From an uncultured Bacteroides sp. (GTDB taxonomy: Bacteria; Bacteroidota; Bacteroidia; Bacteroidales; Bacteroidaceae): 14,062 nucleotides of DNA. A program made the position numbers and the translations under genes. The stretch is taken from contig CAKUYM010000085.1 in assembly GCA_934716785.1 (NCBI GenBank), positions 1 to 14,062 of the forward strand. Direction: 5' to 3'. How positions within the stretch are numbered: the first letter of the stretch is position 1; every line of letters starts with the position of its first letter. Shown here piece after piece: positions 1-6,170 of this stretch. The notes beneath the pieces were generated by a model. The model was not told the origin of the DNA. It saw nothing but the letters and a program-made list of their open reading frames with translations, and did not search any database.

Positions 1-131
1 TGGGAATGATTGATGTAAAAGAGCATTATTCGTTTGTTGCTGTCCGGCGGGCGAAAGTCAAGCAACTGTTGAACCTGATTCAAGGCGAGAAGATCAAAGG
101 GATGAAGACTATCGTAGAAGAAGCGGAATAA
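1..131 (+). CDS. DEAD-box RNA helicase (DbpA-like), C-terminal end only
   Basis: The first 131 bases are open in the frame that starts at base 3 and end with TAA at 129-131, giving about 42 residues. The peptide reads GMIDVKEHYSFVAVRR, then ends IKGMKTIVEEAE. This matches what I know of the DbpA-type C-terminal RNA-binding domain (RRM fold): an I-G-x-I start, then FSYVAV, then a final strand with a KIKG-type motif. DbpA-like helicases unwind structured rRNA during large-subunit assembly. The helicase core lies outside the window, so the family call rests on the tail alone; another RRM-tailed DEAD-box helicase is possible. No strong terminator follows. GCAATA/TATTGC at 136-148 is only a tiny palindrome. 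Confidence 0.7.
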   Translation, partial: GMIDVKEHYSFVAVRRAKVKQLLNLIQGEKIKGMKTIVEEAE

Positions 132-311
132 ATATGCAATATTATTGCGCTCTTTACTTCCGGTTTATCAGTAATCCTTTCTATTATGTGCCTGTTTTTA
201 CTTTTATTTTATACTTGATATCTTAGGATAACAATATGGTGTATATATCCTGTATAAAACAATAAAAAGTAAGAAAAAACTGCTTATAAATAGTATTTTT
301 ATAAGGAAAGA

Positions 312-342
312 TTTGTGTACCGGAAATTAATTCGTAAATTCG
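312..342 (+). promoter_or_regulatory. Probable serC promoter (Bacteroidota -33/-7 type)
   Basis: TTTG at 312-315 and TAAATTCG at 335-342 are 19 bp apart. This fits the Bacteroides -33 TTTG / -7 TAnnTTTG pattern with one mismatch in the -7 word (C for T). Transcription would begin near 347-350, leaving a leader of about 45 nt before the serC ATG at 395. The rest of the 132-394 gap is AT-rich and shows nothing else I can support. Confidence 0.45.
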
Positions 343-394
343 CAAAGTCAAATGATTAAAGTAACGAAATTGTTAAACCAAAAACAAACTTCAA

Positions 395-1462
395 ATGAAA
401 AAGCATAATTTCAATGCAGGACCTTCCATTCTTCCGCGTGAAGTGATAGAAGACACAGCGAAGGCTATTTTAGATTTCAACGGCTCTGGTCTTTCTATTA
501 TGGAAATCAGTCACCGTGCCAAAGACTTCCAACTTGTTGTTGACGAAGCAGTGGCATTGTTCAAGGAATTACTTAATATCCCCGAAGGTTATTCGGTACT
601 GTTCTTGGGTGGTGGCGCAAGTATGGAGTTCTGCATGGTTCCCTATAATTTCCTTGAAAAGAAAGCTGCTTACCTGAATACAGGTGTATGGGCAAAGAAA
701 GCAATGAAAGAAGCGAAGGCATTTGGTGAAGTTGTAGAAGTCGCTTCTTCTGCTGAAGCTACATATACTTATATCCCGAAAGATTACACCATCCCGACCG
801 ATGCTGATTATTTCCATGTCACTACCAATAATACGATTTATGGTACGGAGTTGAAGAGTGACCTTGATTCTCCGGTTCCAATGATTGCCGATATGTCTTC
901 TGATATTTTCTCACGTCCGATTGATGTATCCAAATACATTTGTATCTATGGTGGCGCACAGAAGAATCTGGCTCCTGCCGGTGTTACATTCGTGATCGTG
1001 AAAAACGATGCAGTAGGAAAGGTGTCACGCTATATTCCGACCATGTTGAACTATCAGACTCATATTGACGGTGGCTCTATGTTCAACACTCCACCGGTAG
1101 TGCCTATCTATTCTGCATTGTTGACTCTTCGTTGGATTAAAGCTCAAGGCGGTGTGAAAGAAATGGAACGCCGTGCCATCGAAAAGGCTGATATGCTGTA
1201 TGCGGAAATCGACCGCAACAAACTGTTTGTAGGTACTGCTGCCAAAGAAGACCGTTCACGCATGAATATCTGTTTCGTGATGGCTCCCGAATATAAAGAC
1301 CTCGAAGCCGACTTCATGAAATTCGCAACCGAAAAAGGTATGGTAGGAATCAAGGGACATCGTTCCGTAGGCGGTTTCCGTGCATCTTGCTACAATGCTT
1401 TGCCGAAAGAGAGCGTACAGGCTTTGATTGATTGCATGCAGGAATTTGAAAAACTTCATTAA
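395..1462 (+). CDS. serC: Phosphoserine aminotransferase
   Basis: A PLP-dependent class V aminotransferase that converts 3-phosphohydroxypyruvate plus glutamate to O-phosphoserine; the same enzyme usually also serves pyridoxal phosphate synthesis. It acts in the cytoplasm. At 355 residues it has the normal length. Visible motifs: N-terminal NFNAGPS (5-11), GGGASMEF (72-79), TTNNTIYGT (143-151), the cofactor-binding Asp in ADMSSD (D166), the Schiff-base lysine K190 in [12 protein letters not shown], and the C-terminal [17 protein letters not shown] substrate-binding stretch. The ATG at 395 gives the expected N-terminus right before NFNAGPS, and the preceding bases are A-rich, as usual in Bacteroides. 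serA follows after 98 bp, so the first two steps of serine synthesis are adjacent. Confidence 0.97.
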   Translation: MKKHNFNAGPSILPREVIEDTAKAILDFNGSGLSIMEISHRAKDFQLVVDEAVALFKELLNIPEGYSVLFLGGGASMEFCMVPYNFLEKKAAYLNTGVWAKKAMKEAKAFGEVVEVASSAEATYTYIPKDYTIPTDADYFHVTTNNTIYGTELKSDLDSPVPMIADMSSDIFSRPIDVSKYICIYGGAQKNLAPAGVTFVIVKNDAVGKVSRYIPTMLNYQTHIDGGSMFNTPPVVPIYSALLTLRWIKAQGGVKEMERRAIEKADMLYAEIDRNKLFVGTAAKEDRSRMNICFVMAPEYKDLEADFMKFATEKGMVGIKGHRSVGGFRASCYNALPKESVQALIDCMQEFEKLH

Positions 1463-1471
1463 TAATATTTT

Positions 1472-1536
1472 CACCACAGATTACACAGATGGACACAGAT
1501 TCTTTAATTCTGTGAGATTTCGGGTAATCTGTGGTG
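1472..1536 (+). repeat. Inverted-repeat element between serC and serA (hairpin, possible attenuator)
   Basis: CACCACAGATTAC at 1472-1484 is the exact reverse complement of GTAATCTGTGGTG at 1524-1536, a perfect 13-bp inverted repeat. Inside it, CACAGA (1494-1499) pairs with TCTGTG (1509-1514). ACACAGAT words also recur directly (1483-1490, 1493-1500). Five T residues follow at 1539-1543, so transcript folded here would resemble an intrinsic terminator. From memory, CCACAGATTACACAGAT-type elements are scattered through intergenic DNA of Bacteroidota and some other phyla, so this may be a dispersed MITE-like repeat rather than a regulator of serA. Confidence 0.7.
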
Positions 1537-1560
1537 AGTTTTTATAAACAGATTTTGATT

Positions 1561-2481
1561 ATGAAAGTACTTATAGCTACTGAAAAACCGTTTGCTAAAG
1601 TTGCGGTAGACGGTATTCGTAAAGAAATAGAAGCAGCCGGATACGAACTTGCTTTACTCGAAAAGTATACTGATAAGGCTCAGTTGTTGGATGCAGTGAA
1701 AGATGCTAATGCTATCATTATCCGTAGTGATATTGTTGATGCGGAGGTGCTGGATGCCGCTAAAGAATTGAAAATCGTGGTTCGTGCAGGTGCGGGATAC
1801 GACAATGTGGATTTGGCTGCTGCCACTGCTCACAATGTATGTGTGATGAACACTCCGGGACAGAACTCTAATGCTGTTGCCGAGTTGGCTTTGGGCATGA
1901 TGGTATATGCCGTTCGTAATTTCTATAACGGAACTTCCGGTACGGAACTGATGGGCAAGAAACTGGGTATCCATGCTTACGGAAACGTTGGTCGCAATGT
2001 GGCTCGTATTGCCAAAGGCTTCGGAATGGAAGTGTATGCTTATGACGCATTCTGTCCTAAAGAAGTGATTGAAAAAGATGGTGTGAAAGCACTTGATTCC
2101 GCTGAAGAATTGTATAAGACTTGCCAGGTGGTGTCTTTGCATATACCTGCAACTGCCGAAACAAAGAACTCTATCAATTATGCGCTGCTGAAAGATATGC
2201 CGAAAGGAGCTATGTTGGTAAATACTGCCCGCAAGGAGGTTATCAATGAAGCCGAATTGATAAAATTGATGGAAGAACGTGCCGACTTCAAATATATCAC
2301 GGATATCATGCCTGCCGCTAACGCAGAATTTGCAGAAAAGTTTGCCGGACGTTATTTCTCAACTCCGAAGAAGATGGGTGCACAGACTGCCGAGGCAAAT
2401 ATCAACGCCGGTATTGCTGCTGCCCGACAGATTGTTGGCTTCTTGAAGGATGGTTGCGAAAAATTCAGAGTAAACAAGTAA
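1561..2481 (+). CDS. serA: D-3-phosphoglycerate dehydrogenase, short lysine-type form
   Basis: NAD-dependent oxidation of 3-phosphoglycerate to 3-phosphohydroxypyruvate, the first step of serine synthesis and the substrate supply for SerC. The protein has 306 residues from the ATG at 1561; a GTG 30 bp upstream is in frame but lies inside the repeat arm, so I reject it. Substrate-binding VRAGAGYDNVD (74-84), nucleotide-binding AYGNVG (139-144, with Ala where the first Gly of GxGxxG is usual), and catalytic Arg in NTAR (R224) are visible. The usual TPHIG catalytic histidine motif reads TPKKMGAQT, with K270 at the His position. There is no C-terminal ACT domain for serine feedback. These traits match the short PGDH class I recall from Bacteroides and Entamoeba (lysine-type, type III). 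Confidence in function is raised by the adjacent serC. Confidence 0.92.
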   Translation: MKVLIATEKPFAKVAVDGIRKEIEAAGYELALLEKYTDKAQLLDAVKDANAIIIRSDIVDAEVLDAAKELKIVVRAGAGYDNVDLAAATAHNVCVMNTPGQNSNAVAELALGMMVYAVRNFYNGTSGTELMGKKLGIHAYGNVGRNVARIAKGFGMEVYAYDAFCPKEVIEKDGVKALDSAEELYKTCQVVSLHIPATAETKNSINYALLKDMPKGAMLVNTARKEVINEAELIKLMEERADFKYITDIMPAANAEFAEKFAGRYFSTPKKMGAQTAEANINAGIAAARQIVGFLKDGCEKFRVNK

Positions 2482-2531
2482 GCCGGATAATGGCATAGTT
2501 TCTCAATAACGTAACGTCAAAAAATATACAT

Positions 2532-2738
2532 ATGCGCAATAGAATATCTTTAATTTATTATGTCGGAGTTTTAGATATAATAATTGGGCTGGTGCTACTA
2601 TTGGTAAGCAGTTTGTTCAAATTGAACCTTTCTGGATTTGCTTGTGGTTTCTGTGCCGGGATTTCTATTGCGCTTATTGTTTCCGGCACTATTTATTTTG
2701 CTTGGAACTTATTTAATAAGAAGAAATCTTTACTTTAA
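2532..2738 (+). CDS. Small two-helix membrane protein, function unknown
   Basis: A 68-residue protein with two hydrophobic segments, about residues 5-28 and 36-61, separated by a short polar stretch, and a positively charged tail (NKKKSLL). The shape suggests an inner-membrane hairpin with both ends in the cytoplasm. It begins 50 bp after serA and ends 17 bp before the DUF1015 gene, so it is probably cotranscribed with both. Two cysteines (FACGFC, positions 38 and 41) sit at the start of helix 2. I do not recognise the family, and nothing ties it to serine metabolism except position. Confidence 0.65.
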   Translation: MRNRISLIYYVGVLDIIIGLVLLLVSSLFKLNLSGFACGFCAGISIALIVSGTIYFAWNLFNKKKSLL

Positions 2739-2755
2739 AGCACCCCTCTAATATT

Positions 2756-4003
2756 ATGGCAATAATTAAACCTTTCAAGGGCATTCGTCCACCGCAGGAT
2801 TTGGTGGAACAGGTTGCCTCCCGTCCTTACGATGTCTTGAACTCGGAAGAAGCCCGCATAGAAGCGGAAGGTAACGAAAAATCTCTTTATCACATCATCA
2901 AGCCTGAAATTGATTTTCCAGTTGGCACGGACGAACATGACGAGCCTGTATATGCCAAAGCTGCCGAAAACTTCCGGGCATTTCAGGATAAGGGATGGTT
3001 GGTGCAGGATACGAAGGAAAACTATTATATCTATGCCCAGACGATGAATGGCAAGACACAGTATGGTCTGGTTGTCGGTGCATATGTCCCCGATTATATG
3101 AACGGGGTGATTAAAAAGCATGAACTGACCCGCCGCGACAAGGAAGAAGACCGTATGAAGCATGTTCGTGTGAATAATGCGAACATCGAACCTGTTTTCT
3201 TCGCTTATCCCGATAATGAGAAGTTGGATGCTATTATCAAAAAATATACGGCAGAAAAACCGGTCTATGATTTTATTGCTCCGGGAGATGGCTTTGGCCA
3301 TACATTCTGGATTGTTGATAAGGATGAAGATATCGCTGCCATTACTGCCGAATTTGCGAAGATGCCGGCTTTGTATATCGCCGACGGACATCACCGTTCT
3401 GCTGCCGCTGCTTTGGTAGGGGCAGAGAAAGCAAAGCAGAATCCGAATCATCGGGGTGATGAAGAGTATAATTACTTCATGGCTGTTTGCTTCCCTGCCA
3501 ATCAATTGACTATCATTGATTACAACCGCGTGGTGAAGGATCTCAACGGATTGACTCCCGAACAATTCCTTGCTGCATTGGAGAAGAACTTTATCGTGGA
3601 AGAGAAAGGTACGGAAATTTACAAGCCGGCCGGTTTGCACAACTTCTCCCTCTATCTTGACGGTAAATGGTACAGTCTGACTGCCAAACCCGGCACATAC
3701 AATGATAATGATCCTATCGGCGTACTGGACGTCACTATTTCTTCCAACTTGATTTTGGATGAAATCTTGGGAATAAAAGACCTGCGTTCGGACAAGCGTA
3801 TCGACTTTGTGGGTGGTATCCGCGGATTAGGTGAATTAAAGAAACGTGTGGACAGCGGTGAGATGAAAGTGGCTCTCGCACTTTATCCCGTATCTATGAA
3901 GCAACTGATGGATATTGCGGATACAGGTAATATCATGCCTCCCAAGACTACATGGTTCGAACCCAAACTTCGTTCGGGACTGGTTATTCATAAATTAGAT
4001 TAA
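2756..4003 (+). CDS. DUF1015 family protein (ParB-like DGHHR motif)
   Basis: A 415-residue soluble protein I place in DUF1015 from three landmarks: the N-terminal IKPFKGIRPP with SRPYDVLN (4-29), the central YIADGHHRSAAA (207-218), and the C-terminal MPPKTTWFEPKLRSGL (394-409). The DGHHR box resembles the DGhhR motif of the ParB/sulfiredoxin fold, which also occurs in free-serine kinases of the SerK/SbnI kind. In that fold the motif helps bind nucleotide. This resemblance plus the serC-serA neighbourhood suggests a serine or phosphoserine-related activity, but that is inference; the family has no function I can state as proven. The ATG at 2756 gives the family N-terminus and lies 17 bp after the small membrane-protein gene. 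A large hairpin at 4050-4101 likely ends the transcript. Confidence 0.85.
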   Translation: MAIIKPFKGIRPPQDLVEQVASRPYDVLNSEEARIEAEGNEKSLYHIIKPEIDFPVGTDEHDEPVYAKAAENFRAFQDKGWLVQDTKENYYIYAQTMNGKTQYGLVVGAYVPDYMNGVIKKHELTRRDKEEDRMKHVRVNNANIEPVFFAYPDNEKLDAIIKKYTAEKPVYDFIAPGDGFGHTFWIVDKDEDIAAITAEFAKMPALYIADGHHRSAAAALVGAEKAKQNPNHRGDEEYNYFMAVCFPANQLTIIDYNRVVKDLNGLTPEQFLAALEKNFIVEEKGTEIYKPAGLHNFSLYLDGKWYSLTAKPGTYNDNDPIGVLDVTISSNLILDEILGIKDLRSDKRIDFVGGIRGLGELKKRVDSGEMKVALALYPVSMKQLMDIADTGNIMPPKTTWFEPKLRSGLVIHKLD

Positions 4004-4049
4004 AGCATGGGTCTTATTTATTAAAGGACGGACTTTATTTGATACACTC

Positions 4050-4101
4050 AAGCGGTCGAACCGTTACAATCATACAGCCGATTGTAGCAGTTCGACCGCT
4101 T
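4050..4101 (+). terminator. Long hairpin, probable terminator of the serC-DUF1015 transcript
   Basis: AAGCGGTCGAAC (4050-4061) is the exact reverse complement of GTTCGACCGCTT (4090-4101). After one mismatch, a G-C and a G-U pair, TACAATC (4065-4071) pairs with GATTGTA (4080-4086), leaving an 8-nt loop. The 3' side continues TCTTT, a weak T tract. It begins 46 bp after the DUF1015 stop. The right arm also encodes the tail of a possible minus-strand ORF whose stop lies in the loop. Confidence 0.65.
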
Positions 4102-4258
4102 TCTTTAATCCAACTGTCTCGTTGTAATTCAATGTTGTTTGTATCCCATATTCTTTCTTCATTCTAATAAATACCATCCATTCATCCTGAAAAAACTGTT
4201 TATTCATCCAAATAGACAGTTCATTTACACCATTCGGCATTTGTCGGTGGCGAACCAT
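4070..4258 (-). CDS. Possible small protein, unrecognised
   Basis: A minus-strand reading frame of 62 residues from ATG at 4258, preceded by an A-rich stretch (AATATTAAAAGA) typical of Bacteroides starts. The product is ordinary in composition, with four Trp/Phe-rich turns (ELSIWMNKQFF, DEWMVFIRMKKEYG) and an amphipathic end (GLKKAVELLQSAV). It does not overlap another gene on either strand. The frame stays open upstream to an ATG at 4345, but that start would overlap yigZ, so I chose the inner one. Its stop is in the loop of the 4050-4101 hairpin. I do not recognise the family; it could be a real small gene, the remnant tail of a larger one, or a chance frame. Confidence 0.4.
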   Translation of the reverse strand: MVRHRQMPNGVNELSIWMNKQFFQDEWMVFIRMKKEYGIQTTLNYNETVGLKKAVELLQSAV

Positions 4259-4282
4259 TCTTTTAATATTTTCAAATGATAG

Positions 4283-4313
4283 ATTGAAATTTCTTAATAA
4301 AGCCGTATCTTTG
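4283..4313 (+). promoter_or_regulatory. yigZ promoter, giving a nearly leaderless transcript
   Basis: TATCTTTG at 4306-4313 is a perfect TAnnTTTG -7 word, and ATTG at 4283-4286 (3 of 4 against TTTG) sits exactly 19 bp upstream. The ATG of yigZ is at 4318, only 4 bases after the -7 word. With usual Bacteroides spacing the transcript would start at or within a few bases of the start codon. Confidence 0.7.
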
Positions 4314-4317
4314 TGGC

Positions 4318-4938
4318 ATGACTGCTGAAGATACTTATAAAACAATCATTGAACCTTCCGAGGGTATTTATACAGAAAAGCGAAGCAAGTTTATTGCTAT
4401 TGCACTTCCTGTGCGTACTATCGATGAGATAAAGGCATATCTTGAAACGTATCAGAAGAAATATTATGATGCGCGGCATGTATGTTATGCTTATATGTTG
4501 GGGGCGGCACGCAAGGATTTCCGTGCCAATGACAACGGAGAACCTTCCGGTACGGCGGGCAAACCTATTCTCGGACAAATTAATTCCAATGAACTGACAG
4601 ATATTCTGATTATCGTAGTCCGTTATTTCGGTGGAATCAAGTTAGGCACCAGCGGATTGATCGTTGCGTATAAAGCCGCTGCCGCTGAAGCTATCGCTGC
4701 CGCTACAATTATAGAGAAAACGGTGGATGAGGATGTGACGGTCATGTTTGAGTATCCTTTTATGAACGACATTATGCGCATCGTAAAAGAAGAAGGACCG
4801 GAGATTCTCAACCAGTCATATGATATGGATTGTAGTATGACACTGCGGATTCGCCGGTCGATGATGCCTAAACTGAGGACGCGGCTGGAAAAGGTAGAGA
4901 CGGCTCGGATTATTGATGATGAAAAGAACTTAGATTGA
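4318..4938 (+). CDS. yigZ: YigZ/IMPACT family protein
   Basis: A 206-residue member of the IMPACT/UPF0029 family. The signature pieces are NDNGEPSGTAGKPIL (71-85) and VVRYFGGIKLGTSGL (100-114), with the N-terminal EKRSKFIA (20-27) and DARHVCYAY (51-59). The C-terminal third (about 138-200) is the ferredoxin-like DUF1949-type domain. Eukaryotic IMPACT modulates the Gcn2 translational stress response; bacterial members are thought to bind RNA or ribosomes, but their role is not settled. Length is normal (E. coli YigZ is about 205 residues). It has its own promoter and is followed after 61 bp by the HpaII-type gene on the same strand. Confidence 0.92.
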   Translation: MTAEDTYKTIIEPSEGIYTEKRSKFIAIALPVRTIDEIKAYLETYQKKYYDARHVCYAYMLGAARKDFRANDNGEPSGTAGKPILGQINSNELTDILIIVVRYFGGIKLGTSGLIVAYKAAAAEAIAAATIIEKTVDEDVTVMFEYPFMNDIMRIVKEEGPEILNQSYDMDCSMTLRIRRSMMPKLRTRLEKVETARIIDDEKNLD

Positions 4939-4943
4939 GTGAT

Positions 4944-4991
4944 AAAGAATAACAAGAAAAGAAATAAAGAACAATAAGAAGCAAAGAATAA
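4944..4991 (+). repeat. Purine-rich spacer with short direct repeats
   Basis: The 61-bp gap between yigZ and the next gene is almost all A and G. AAAGAATAA occurs at 4944-4952 and again at 4983-4991, with AAGAAAAGAAATAAAGAA-type variants between. It carries no hairpin or promoter word, so the two genes are probably cotranscribed. Confidence 0.5.
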
Positions 4992-4999
4992 TAAGATAT

Positions 5000-6085
5000 A
5001 TGGCATTTGAGGCAACTAAAAAAGAATGGTGTGAACTATATACTTTCTTCCGCCTATTGGCAAACGGAAAGGTCGTATTGGGGACGGAAGAAGCGAAAGC
5101 GGGAGAGGTTTTCTGGCCTGTCGCAATGATTCAGCGTGAAGAGCATGACGGAACACGCCGATATTATATTGAAGAAGAGACAATCCGCATCGAAGGAGAA
5201 AAAGTCAATAAGTCTATGCCTCGCGAGGACTTCGGCATTGTTGCCGAATTGATATTGCAGGCTGTCAAGTCTTCTTCGGAAAATGACGTTACCTCACCGG
5301 ACGGGGTGGAGGAATTTCTGGACGAAGCGTGCATTTTCGATTTGGAAGCAAAAACGGAGGATCGTACAGACTTCTCTGTAGTCTTTTGGCATCCGGAAGC
5401 ACCGTTGAGAGGTTTTAATGTCCGTTCTCGGCTAAGTGCCATGAATCCGTTGCTGGATGGTGGGCGTGCTGCGAATCTTAAGTTGGAACAGAGTGGCATT
5501 AGATTTGCTACCCCGACAGTGAACAAGATTAATGCTTTGCCTGAGTCGCCTAATGAAGTTGCCGAACGGATGATGATGATCGAACGTTTGGGAGGTGCGC
5601 TCAAATATTCGGATGTTGCCGATCGTGTGTTCCGCAGCAATCTTTTGATGATTGACCTGCATTTCCCGCGTGTATTGACAGAAATGGTGCGCATTATGCA
5701 TTTGGACGGAGTATCCCGCATTAGTGAATTGACGGAGATTATCAAGCAGATAAATCCGTTGAAGATTAAAGACGAGCTGATCAACAAGCATAAGTTTTAT
5801 GAGTTCAAGGTGAAGCAGTTCCTGATGGCATTGGCATTGGGCATGCGTCCTGCGAAAATCTATAATGGACAGGATTCGGCAGTAGAAGGCATTCTGTTGG
5901 TAGACGGGAGCGGAAATGTACTCTGCTATCATAAGTCGGAAAAGCAAGTGATGGAAGACTTCCTGTTTCTGAATACCCGTATGGAGAAAGGATCTTTGGA
6001 AAAGGATAAATACGGTTTCTTGGAAAGGGAGAATGGAACATATTATTTCAAACTGAATGCCAAGATTGGTTTGGTTAAGAGATAG
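5000..6085 (+). CDS. HpaII-family restriction endonuclease homologue, solitary, active site apparently altered
   Basis: A 361-residue protein matching the overall pattern I recall for the HpaII (C^CGG) endonuclease family, itself about 358 residues. The start KKEWCELYTFFRLLANGK (7-24) parallels the family's KGEWSELY..LKLLADGK. The centre GFNVRSRLSAMNPLL (138-152) aligns with GFSIKSxLGxxxTLL. The end EFKVKQFLMALALGMRPAK (268-286), then GNVLCYHKS and FLFLNTRMEKGS, parallels KVKRFL..LGMTPAKVWDG, DGEVLCYH and LLNNTKFETAS. The likely catalytic lysine of the SIK motif reads Arg (R142), and the family's later S-x-x-R-H-x-F-G reads SLEKDKYGF. No DNA methyltransferase lies in the window, and CCGG is common in it. 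I infer a domesticated or inactive nuclease, or one of different specificity. It is cotranscribed with yigZ on spacing. An intact partner elsewhere in the genome cannot be excluded. Confidence 0.72.
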   Translation: MAFEATKKEWCELYTFFRLLANGKVVLGTEEAKAGEVFWPVAMIQREEHDGTRRYYIEEETIRIEGEKVNKSMPREDFGIVAELILQAVKSSSENDVTSPDGVEEFLDEACIFDLEAKTEDRTDFSVVFWHPEAPLRGFNVRSRLSAMNPLLDGGRAANLKLEQSGIRFATPTVNKINALPESPNEVAERMMMIERLGGALKYSDVADRVFRSNLLMIDLHFPRVLTEMVRIMHLDGVSRISELTEIIKQINPLKIKDELINKHKFYEFKVKQFLMALALGMRPAKIYNGQDSAVEGILLVDGSGNVLCYHKSEKQVMEDFLFLNTRMEKGSLEKDKYGFLERENGTYYFKLNAKIGLVKR

Positions 6086-6103
6086 GGCGCCAATAAATAA
6101 GTT

Positions 6104-6153
6104 CCGGATAACCGGATAAATAGAGAAATTCTAAATAAAAAGAGAAATTCTAA
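6104..6153 (+). repeat. Local direct repeats upstream of the nitroreductase gene
   Basis: CCGGATAA occurs twice head-to-tail (6104-6111, 6112-6119). AGAGAAATTCTAA then occurs twice (6122-6134, 6141-6153), a 19-bp period. All four lie in the 85-bp gap between the HpaII-type gene and the nitroreductase. No TAnnTTTG promoter word is visible here. Confidence 0.6.
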
Positions 6154-6157
6154 TTAT

Positions 6158-6163
6158 AGGAGG
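6158..6163 (+). promoter_or_regulatory. Canonical Shine-Dalgarno site of the nitroreductase gene
   Basis: AGGAGG at 6158-6163 lies 7 bases before the ATG at 6171. This near-perfect match to the anti-Shine-Dalgarno sequence is unusual in Bacteroides, and no other gene in the window has one. It fixes the start codon. Confidence 0.7.
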
Positions 6164-6170
6164 ATATACG

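Noticed and set aside
136..148. Terminator after the DbpA-like gene (GCAATA/TATTGC)
   Set aside because: The stem is only about 4 stable A/T-rich pairs with no T run directly after it.
222..249. Inverted AGGATA/TATCCT in the serC upstream gap
   Set aside because: Six pairs with a 15-base loop in AT-rich DNA is expected by chance.
1531..1560. GTG start at 1531 giving serA ten extra residues
   Set aside because: The GTG lies in the right arm of the inverted repeat and the extra residues have no place in the family; ATG at 1561 gives the normal MKVLIATEKP start.
2735..3640. A 301-residue open frame on the minus strand inside the DUF1015 gene
   Set aside because: It is fully antisense to a well-supported gene, its product is rich in Ile, Phe and His with no recognisable family, and it follows from the codon bias of the plus-strand gene.
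5164..5947. Minus-strand frames of 171-207 residues across the HpaII-type gene
   Set aside because: Antisense shadows: Ser/Arg-rich or His-rich products without domain features, in place of a sense protein with family landmarks.
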